In this document: positions 7,453 to 13,521 of the stretch, in pieces
Layout of the letters: each line of letters starts with the position of its first letter
Position numbering within the stretch: position 1 is the first letter of the stretch
From: Allomyces macrogynus ATCC 38327
Taxonomy: Eukaryota; Blastocladiomycota; Blastocladiomycetes; Blastocladiales; Blastocladiaceae
Length of the DNA: 13,521 nt
Direction: 5' to 3'
NCBI GenBank assembly: GCA_000151295.1
Contig: GG745371.1
Location: 277,889 to 291,409 of the forward strand
Notes under the pieces: model-generated
Databases searched by the model: none
Told to the model about the DNA's origin: nothing
The model's input: the letters and a program-made list of their open reading frames with translations, nothing else
Translations under genes and position numbers: made by a program

Positions 7453-9213
7453 ATGTCCACGTCTGCTAACCCGCTGTGCCTCCACAACTTGCCGCACGAC
7501 GTGCTCCAATGTGTTGCCAAGCTCCTGAACCGTCAAGACCGTCACGCTTTGCTCCACCTGGCCCTCGCCGCGCCAACTTGCTACGCAGCCTGCTTGCATG
7601 TCGCGATTCGCACCGACACTGACGGCGGATGCCTGGACGGCGTTCAAATTGGCACCGTTCGCGACATGCCCAGCGCTGTCACCCTCCGACCCGATATGGT
7701 CGGGACCATCCAGGATACGGGTTCTGGTCGTCTGCGGTGGCACTTGGTCTTGCTGCCACGCGCAGCGGACCGCTCGTTTGTGACCATGCCGAGCCGAAAT
7801 TATGATACATTCTCGGCGGATTGGCATTGGACGCTATTGCCGGTCCAGACTCACCTGCTCCGCCATTGCAGTGGGCACCCGAAAGCTGATTGGAATACTG
7901 GGGCTGTACCGCCGCTATGTACAGTTCTGCGTCTTGGCGTCAAGTTTGATTTTGAGAAGGTTGCTCTCCCACGGTCGATCGTCAAGCTGGTCTTTTCGAG
8001 GATGAAAGATGTCACAATGCTGCCACGGGGTGGTTGTGACGCGGGTGTTGGTGCTGCACTACCAAATCTCCGCCACTTTTGCATCTCGCTGGACATGTCT
8101 TTGTCGACAGACCCCGAACAATCTGTTGCCGTGGCTGCTGCTCTCTTTTCTCTCGTTCCACCCTCGCTCAAGACGCTCATGATCTCCGACTTCAGTGAGC
8201 ATGCACTGCAAGAGGCTGCCAAGCTTGTGCGTCGGCTGCCGTCCCTCACCAAGTTGCACATGTTTAACAGTGCTCTCAGCACGATCAAGGGATTTGATTT
8301 AGTCGTGGCCGCTCTGCCTCGCTCGGGTTTCCCGCACCTGCACTTGTCTCTGAACACGTTTGAAGTTCGGCAAAGGCCAGGCGGCCAGCGTGAAGAGGAA
8401 GCCATGATTGATGATTTGGTCGCCAGTTTCCCACATTCGGTCGAGTCGCTCACCATCTTCTCGAACTCTTTCAAGTGGCTTCCCCGCGTGCCACAGGCCC
8501 AAAATACGCTCATAATTGATACAGATGCCATGCTCGAGTATGAAGAGTCGTGGTTGGCGGAAAATTTGCTGTCACCAACGCTCAAGCGACTCACGGTGAC
8601 TCGAGGTTACTATCTGCACGATTTTACTGAAGTTTTTGAGCAGTTGCCAGCCTCGCTCGAGCATCTTGAGCTGTGCCGAGTTCCGCTCCATCGCCATGAT
8701 CTGGCTGCTCTTGCCCGCTCGTTCCCTCCGCAGCTCGAGTCGCTCCACCTGTCTGGAGAGGACCTGACCGCGACCGACTTGGACGAGCTATTGACTGGTG
8801 TCTGGCCGTCGACACTGTCGCATCTTGACCTGACCTCTGGTTTCCGGTTTCAACGCCAGCTGCCCAAAATTCCCCCGAGTGTTCACGTCCTGACCATGAA
8901 TCTTGCTTTTGCTTTTATGTCCGTTGACGGCAATGCGATGGTTGCGGCGTGGGTCACGGCTCTTCCACCATCAGTGCGCGTGCTCAAACTGTACCTGGGC
9001 TCGACATTCTGCTCTGCCAAGCGCAACGTGCTGCTCACAGTCACGCGCGTACGCGCGCCCGGATGGCGGCGCCTAGACGAGTGGAACGAAGCGTTCGATT
9101 TGCCCGCCAAGGTGGGGGCCGCATTGACGGCGCGTTTTGCATCGTTTGACGTGCGACATGACCTGAACGACGATCTCCCAGTGTGGTATGACGCGGATGT
9201 GGTTTTATTGTAA
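7453..9213 (+). CDS. F-box/leucine-rich-repeat protein
   Basis: A single uninterrupted frame of 586 residues. ATG 7453 has A at -3 (accagcATG) and directly precedes the F-box, so I chose it. Residues about 8-50 are F-box-like: LCLHNLPHDVLQCVAKLLN, then HALLHLALAAPTCYAACL. F-box domains bind Skp1 and bring substrates to SCF ubiquitin ligases. From about 230 there are LRRs of the LPxSLxxLxL type: PPSLKTLMISDF (about 233), PHSVESLTIF (about 325), PTLKRLTV (about 373), PASLEHLELC (about 398), PPQLESLHLSG (about 424), PSTLSHLDL (about 450), PPSVHVLTM (about 474) and PPSVRVLKLYL (about 503), mostly 24-29 residues apart. The C-terminal part (PGWRRLDEWNEAFDL onward) is recognisable in the pseudogene too. 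No membrane segment. Likely a cytosolic or nuclear substrate adaptor with unknown target. Three broken relatives lie in this window. Confidence 0.9.
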   Translation: MSTSANPLCLHNLPHDVLQCVAKLLNRQDRHALLHLALAAPTCYAACLHVAIRTDTDGGCLDGVQIGTVRDMPSAVTLRPDMVGTIQDTGSGRLRWHLVLLPRAADRSFVTMPSRNYDTFSADWHWTLLPVQTHLLRHCSGHPKADWNTGAVPPLCTVLRLGVKFDFEKVALPRSIVKLVFSRMKDVTMLPRGGCDAGVGAALPNLRHFCISLDMSLSTDPEQSVAVAAALFSLVPPSLKTLMISDFSEHALQEAAKLVRRLPSLTKLHMFNSALSTIKGFDLVVAALPRSGFPHLHLSLNTFEVRQRPGGQREEEAMIDDLVASFPHSVESLTIFSNSFKWLPRVPQAQNTLIIDTDAMLEYEESWLAENLLSPTLKRLTVTRGYYLHDFTEVFEQLPASLEHLELCRVPLHRHDLAALARSFPPQLESLHLSGEDLTATDLDELLTGVWPSTLSHLDLTSGFRFQRQLPKIPPSVHVLTMNLAFAFMSVDGNAMVAAWVTALPPSVRVLKLYLGSTFCSAKRNVLLTVTRVRAPGWRRLDEWNEAFDLPAKVGAALTARFASFDVRHDLNDDLPVWYDADVVLL

Positions 9214-9628
9214 CATTGGCGGAGGTGCCGACCAGCAGATATTTTGGAGAGCTGTGAATCAAAAAGTTGGTGTCACTCCTTTTGTCAGTCACGTCGAGTC
9301 GACGACGCCTAATCACCGTTCACTTCTTGTGGCTGTCCTTGAAAATGTACTGGGGTGCAAGTTGTGTAAGTGAGATCCGAGCGCCACTTCCGAGTGTGCA
9401 TTTTGAAGGACAAGCACAACATGCATGGCAGTCCATTCACGGCCAAGCTGGTGCGAAGAACAGGAGGATGTATGATCCATAATGAGAAACTCTCTATGCG
9501 GCCGCATCTACAGATTCTAATTTGAACGCGTGCAGCAGCTGGCAGTCAGACCTGATTGTGATGAAGACGGGTGAGCCTGTTTGACGGCAATTAGTTGGAA
9601 GCCAGCGGTACCTTTGTGCTCGTTTCTT
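9214..9628. other. Spacer after the F-box/LRR gene
   Basis: I see no gene in these 415 bases. The first part should hold the 3' untranslated region of the F-box/LRR gene; no clear AATAAA is present. Short open frames here have unremarkable composition. The right boundary is where similarity to the 11781 region begins. Confidence 0.4.
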
Positions 9629-10467
9629 CAGTCCGTCACAGTCCCGCAGGGCCACACTGCCTCCATCTCCTTCATCCAGTCCATCGCGCGTCGTCTCCAC
9701 CGACCACTCCACGCCATGGTCCCTCGCCTCCCCCTCCTGCGCATCTCGCAGCTCTTGACTGCGGACGTAGCCCATCCTCCACCGCCCCCGACGTTCTCGG
9801 CGCCGTTCCCGCTCTTTCCGCCATACTGGACGTGCCCGTATAATACAGCGACACAGAATGCGACACGGAATGCAGCGCGCCCGCGAACGACGGTAACATA
9901 AACGCCGATGGAATCGCATATGGCGGCGCTGCGTCCAGCCGCCCTGGCGTCGGAGCGGCCGCGACCGGCATGCCAGACTCGGCCGCGGCCGGGTCGCGCC
10001 GGCGCGCGGTGGGCGACGTCGTGACTCTCGTCGCCGACACGAGCATTGTCGGCGCCGGCTCTGGCGTCGCCACCAGCGCGATCGGCGCTGCGAGTGCTGC
10101 GGCATCGCGGAAGCAACACCCACATTGGGGACCTCTTTCCCAGCATTTGCCGGGGCCCCCCGGCCCCCTTTGGGGAACCAAGAACTCCAAGAACCGGGGC
10201 CGACCCCAACCGAAAAAGGGCGAACTTACATGAGGCGACACGGCGGCCATTTAAGGGGGGGGCTGGGTGGCGCACGGCGGCCACGTCCTGGCGCGCGGCA
10301 GCGGGCGGTCCCGCTGCGAAATGCGCTGCGGCCGTCTCTGACCGCGCCGGAGTTGGCGATGCCGCGCGAGCGCGAGAGCCCGCGGCCGGGCCCGGTCGGG
10401 CAGGCGTGGATGATACGGCCGGGGCAACTGCAACGGGATCCGATCGCGGCAGCGGCGGCGGCGCTTG
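9629..10467 (-). pseudogene. Partial, broken copy of the Pro/Ser-rich gene
   Basis: This matches the minus-strand gene at 11763-13470 from both ends but lacks its middle: 10467-10250 corresponds to about 13357-13150 (PPLPRSDPVAVAPAV against PPLPRPDPVVVVPAV), and 10230-9629 corresponds to about 12400-11781. About 750 bases are missing between. Shared landmarks include EPAPTMLVSATRV, PTPGRLD, LHSVSHSVSLYYTGT and DHGVEWSVE. The match needs frame changes near 10110 and near 9770, so the copy looks broken even though each local frame is conserved. In the best region differences fall often at third codon positions, and one 9-base gap keeps frame, which suggests the ancestor was protein-coding. An intron-bearing active paralogue is less likely. 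Confidence 0.65.
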
Positions 10468-10473
10468 GGCAGT

Positions 10474-11146
10474 CATGGCATCTTGTTCTTCGAGGGTGAA
10501 CAAGTCCCGCATGTCCAGATTGTCCAAAACCAAGTGCACGTATGGAAATCCGGTGTGCGGAAGTGCGGCCAAGACCATATCCATTCCCTTGATGTTGCGA
10601 TACTCGTACACAAACATGTGCAGCTCGGCCAGGCACAGCAACCGCCGCGCAAGGTCGGCAGCATCCTGCATCACATGCTCGCCCAGGTCAGCAAGTCTGA
10701 GCGCTGTAATCGAAGGTGGGATGAGCGCAAAGGGAGCAGTCACTGCTGCGACTGATTTCGCGCGATCCAGAGTCAACGACCGGTGGAACGAGATGCAGCA
10801 TTCGCGGAGATGCGGGAGAGGGGAGCTGCCTTCTCCATCACTACTATCAGGTACAAGCATCACATCCCCCAACTTATCCAGAACCAGCTTGACGACCGAA
10901 CGCGGCATCGACTCATTCTTTCCAAAAATCAATCGTATGGCCGAGGCGCACGTCCGTGCAATACACTGGCACGCCACCAGTCGTCCAATCGTGCTTGGGG
11001 CAAACTGCAGCAAAACGCCGAATTTGCGTTTCCGGAACGCGTAGAAGCGACCAGTGCCGATCCGCCACGACAACATCAATGGGTGTGCCCGTCATGGACA
11101 TGAGCAGCGAGCGGTCATCCGCGCGCGGCAGCAAAATCAGGTGCGA
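10474..11146 (-). pseudogene. LRR gene fragment, nearly identical to part of the pseudogene at 6030-7312
   Basis: The minus strand encodes LRR sequence matching residues about 95-310 of the F-box/LRR protein: LILLPRADDRSLLMSM, then MPRSVVKLVLDKLGDVM, then PPSITALRLADLGEHVMQD, ending LDMRDLFTLEEQDAM. A frame change lies near 10920, where GHTIDFWKE meets TGA while the homologous frame resumes at NESMPRSVV. The F-box part and the C-terminal repeats are absent. Positions 10528-10908 are nearly identical to 6688-7068, whereas 10910-11146 is clearly less similar to the corresponding part of the first pseudogene. The lower end runs in frame into the Pro/Ser-rich copy. Confidence 0.8.
10528..10908. 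repeat. High-identity block shared with 6688-7068 (copy 2)
   Basis: The second copy of the 381-base block. Both lie inside decayed LRR sequence on the minus strand. The equal length and lack of gaps in non-functional sequence point to a recent common origin of this block compared with its flanks. Confidence 0.85.
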
Positions 11147-11157
11147 GTTCTTTTGAC

Positions 11158-11430
11158 AGGCGTGAAGAGGAAGCCATGTTTGATCGGTTGGTCGCCAGTT
11201 TCCCACATTCGGTTGAGTCGCTCATCACCGTCTCGAATTCTTGCGCCTGGCTCCCCTATGTGCCATTGGCCAAGAATGCGCTCATGATTGAGACCAATAG
11301 GCTATGTTCAAGTATGGAGAGTCGTGGTTGTTACGATTTTGCTGTCACGAACGCTTCATCGTCTCACCCGCGGCCGCACAGCAGTGCCCTGAGTGAATTG
11401 GCTGCGCCAGCCAGTGCAGAGCATCACAGT
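11158..11430 (+). pseudogene. LRR gene fragment on the plus strand
   Basis: The plus strand reads REEEAMFDRLVASFPHSVES, then WLPYVPLAKNALMIET, matching residues about 311-365 of the F-box/LRR protein (REEEAMIDDLVASFPHSVES and WLPRVPQAQNTLIIDT). DNA similarity is high for about the first 60 bases, then declines, continues through a frame break around 11310-11345 (gagtcgtggttg is shared) and fades by about 11430. There is no start region and no full repeat domain, so it is a remnant. It begins within about a dozen bases of the minus-strand LRR fragment's other end, in opposite orientation. Confidence 0.7.
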
Positions 11431-11762
11431 CCACAAACAACGACCAACAACTCGACCAGTGGACGCGAATTTGACCTACTTGCACCGCCCAAATGTTCTC
11501 TCTACTCTCCACCCGACCATGCCGCGTTTTGCGTCTTTCCGTCGATCAGCGATTCCACAGCAATTGCATGTGTGCCAATGCAACGACTTTGCCCCACATG
11601 CCAGTGTTGGATCTGCCGGATATGCTGGCGTTGAGCATGGCCAAGCCCATCGATGCGGGCAAGCTACAAAACCGGTGGTCCTCGCCGTGTCAATGACGCC
11701 GACAAGTCTAGTGCCCAATGATTCTCAACACTGGAATCGGACCAAGGCAGAGCGACATGTTT
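11431..11762. other. Spacer with no firm gene
   Basis: About 330 bases between the LRR remnant and the end of the Pro/Ser-rich gene. A plus frame at 11493-11696 includes a plausible-looking stretch (MPVLDLPDMLALSMAKPIDA), but it has no recognisable domain, no paralogue here and a competing frame of similar quality, so I do not call it a gene. Confidence 0.35.
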
Positions 11763-13470
11763 CTACTGGTACAGCTGATCCAGTCCGTCACAGTGTTCTC
11801 CACCTCCTTCATCCAGTCCATCGCGCGTCATCTCCACCGACCACTCCACGCCATGGTCCCTCCCTTCCCCTTCTCCCTCCCCCTCCCGCGCCGCCTCACC
11901 ATTCTGCCGCGCATGCATCGTCGCTGCTCTCGACTGCGGACGCGGCAACGGTCCATCCTCCCCCCCCATCCCTCTCGACGCCGTCATGGCTCTCGCCGCC
12001 ATATTGAACGTACCCGTATAATACAGTGACACAGAATGCGACACGGAATGCAGTGTGCCCGCGACCGACGGTAACATCGATGCCGACGGCGTCGCAAACG
12101 GCGGTGTCGTGTCCAGCCGTCCCGGCGTCGGTACCGCAGCAACCGATGTGTCCGACTCAACTGCCGTCGGGTCACGCCGGCGCGTGGTGGGCGCATCGGC
12201 CCACGTTGCGACTCTCGTCGCTGATACGAGCATTGTCGGCGCCGGCTCGGCCTCTGCAGTGACCGCGGACGGCGACGCAAGGGCCGCGGCATGAGCTGCT
12301 GCCAGCACCCACATCGGCACTTTTTTCCCACCTCCACTCACCCCTTTCCCACCAGCCCCATTCTTGGCGACCGACGACGCCGAGGACCCCGCTGATGCGA
12401 CGGACAACAACGACGACCCATGCGGCGACCCACTGCCACTCACTGTGCGCCTCGCAGCCTCACGGTGCGCCAACGGCGATTCGGGCGGCGACGCCGTATG
12501 TGCGCGGCGCATCCCCGCGGCGACCGCACGGTGCCGCGGAACACGCACCCCCGCCCGGCGCTTGCCCAGTGGATCCGAGACTCGATGCGCTGCCCGCAGA
12601 GTGCACGGACACGCGCCGTGCCGCAGTGGTCCAATCGGCCTGCGCATCGAGCCACATGCTGGGGGACACGCTCTCGTCGACGTCGGGGAGACTGGGCGAC
12701 TTGGCGGCGGACGCGCGGCGCACGGACGGTCCCGGCGGCGCGGGAACCGCTGGGGTCGAGTCGGTATCGGAATCGGAACTGCTGCCGCGACGTGCGGCCA
12801 TGGGCGACAGCGCGTCGTCGTACATGGACAAGGACGCCGACGAACTCGAGGAACGCCGGGACGACGTGGATCGGGCCGAGACAACAGACGTGCGTCGCGG
12901 GTTGGATGCACGGCGGTCAATGTGCGATGGTGGTGGCGTACGTGGCGAGGTTGGGGTGGATGCCGGGTCCGTAGTAGCGGGTAACATGGACGCAGGTCGT
13001 GCGGGAGCTGGTGGTCCCGCGGAAGCCGCTGTAGATGCAGGGCTTGGTGGTCGTATCGGACTTGGTGGTGCTGTGAGGGATACAACGGCCACGTCGGGTC
13101 GCGTAGACACCGAGGGAGGAACTGTCGCTGTTTCTGGCCGCGATGGAGTCGGCGACGCAGCGCGTGGAACCGCGGTCGCGTCCTGGTCCGCGGCAGCGGG
13201 CGGCGCCGCAGCGAGGGGCGCTTCGGCCGTCTCAGACCGTCCCGGTGAAGTTGGTGATGCCGCACGAGAACTCGTCGCTGCGTCCGGTCGTGCAGGCGTG
13301 GGTGGTACCGCCGGAACAACTACAACGGGATCCGGTCGCGGCAGCGGCGGTGGCGCTGCAGCAATACTCGGCGCGCGTGGAGCCGAGGCATGGTGCAACG
13401 TCGTGCCCGTCGTTGCGGTGGTACTTGGATCGTGCGCGTTGTCGCCCAACTTGGCACGGTCGTCTCGCAT
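11763..13470 (-). CDS. Pro/Ser/Ala-rich, probably disordered protein with clustered RRxS/T motifs; possibly spliced and extending past the window
   Basis: I do not recognise a family. From an ATG at 13470 one minus frame runs through imperfect Pro-rich repeats (PAVPPTPARPDAATSS, AASPTSPGRSETA, AASPTPSRPETATVP), a basic Ser-rich block with RRAS, RRTS, RRSS, RRGS, RRAS and RRVS, and acidic phrases (SDSDTDS, LPDVDESVSPSMW) to about 12550. The protein then continues in a second frame (SGSGSPHGSSLLSVASAG, then EPAPTMLVSATRV, LHSVSHSVSLYYTGT) to a stop near 11763 after LDQLYQ. The junction needs removal of 3n+1 bases; an intron from GTGCGT at 12548 to CAG ending at 12443 (106 bases) fits. No membrane segment or signal peptide. 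The second part is supported by conservation in the copy at 9629-10467. The true start may lie beyond 13521. RRxS/T matches the known consensus of cAMP-dependent protein kinase, so phosphorylation control is an inference. Confidence 0.55.
11781..12400. repeat. Segment duplicated at 9629-10230
   Basis: Both segments begin with CAGTCCGTCACAG and share long similar stretches such as TCCATCGCGCGTC, CACCGACCACTCCACGCC and CGAGCATTGTCGGCGCCGG, with several indels. Both contain the 12-base tandem GACACAGAATGC/GACACGGAATGC (12028-12051 and 9850-9873), which encodes the HSVSHSV part on the minus strand. Similarity is clearly lower than in the LRR block, so this duplication is probably older. Confidence 0.75.
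12443..12548 (-). other. Possible intron of the Pro/Ser-rich gene
   Basis: On the minus strand the donor GTGCGTGT begins at 12548 and an acceptor gcgcaCAG ends at 12443. The 106-base removal has the phase needed to join the two good frames, giving a Val codon at the junction followed by SGSGSPHGSS. There is no strong pyrimidine tract, so a single-base indel is an equal alternative. Confidence 0.3.
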
Positions 13471-13521
13471 CGCCCGTGCTCGCGGTCACCCTCTCTCTGC
13501 GCATCAGTTCCGTGTGCTGTC

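Noticed and set aside
7851..8594. Minus-strand open frame of 247 codons inside the F-box/LRR gene
   Set aside because: It is the antisense shadow of the intact LRR gene, which has a full domain structure on the plus strand.
9850..9873. The 12-base tandem (GACACAGAATGC/GACACGGAATGC) as a CRISPR or satellite seed
   Set aside because: Only two units exist per copy, there are no spacers, and it lies in a conserved protein frame (HSVSHSV).

Overview
This looks like nuclear DNA of a GC-rich eukaryote, most likely a zoosporic (chytrid-like or blastocladialean) fungus. The reasons are two short GT-AG introns of about 70-80 bases, strong G/C preference at third codon positions, A at -3 of the ATG in the best genes, long Ala/Pro/Ser-rich disordered stretches, no bacterial ribosome-binding or operon pattern, and an F-box/leucine-rich-repeat family with decayed copies. 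The phylum is an inference. High GC leaves many false open frames on both strands, so I kept only frames with domain content, sensible composition or a conserved paralogous copy.

Layout: (1) 4-573, minus: a small hypothetical protein, divergent from (2) 1446-3567, plus: a seven-transmembrane, receptor-like protein whose frame changes once, in its long loop between helices 5 and 6. (3) 3612-5080, plus: an RNA-binding (RRM) protein with introns and an in-frame TAG that overlaps a possible alternative splice acceptor. (4) 5081-6029: no gene recognised. (5) 6030-7312, minus: a decayed leucine-rich-repeat (LRR) gene, head to head with (6) 7453-9213, plus: an intact F-box/LRR protein of 586 residues, the best gene here. 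(7) 9214-9628: nothing recognised. (8) 9629-10467, minus: a broken partial copy of the Pro/Ser-rich gene at the right end. (9) 10474-11146, minus, and 11158-about 11430, plus: two more LRR fragments, head to head. (10) 11431-11762: nothing firm. (11) 11763-13470, minus: a Pro/Ser/Ala-rich, probably disordered protein with six RRxS/T motifs, possibly continuing beyond the window.

The left 5 kb is an ordinary run of single-copy genes (membrane receptor-like, RNA-binding). The right 8 kb is a rearranged duplication zone with two families: F-box/LRR (one intact copy and three fragments) and the Pro/Ser-rich gene (one longer and one broken copy). The most interesting points are the equal-length, nearly identical block shared by two LRR fragments (recent duplication or gene conversion), the open reading frame fusing LRR to Pro/Ser-rich sequence across a breakpoint, and the TAG in the RRM gene that an alternative acceptor would remove. 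I did not find a convincing new defence or mobile system.
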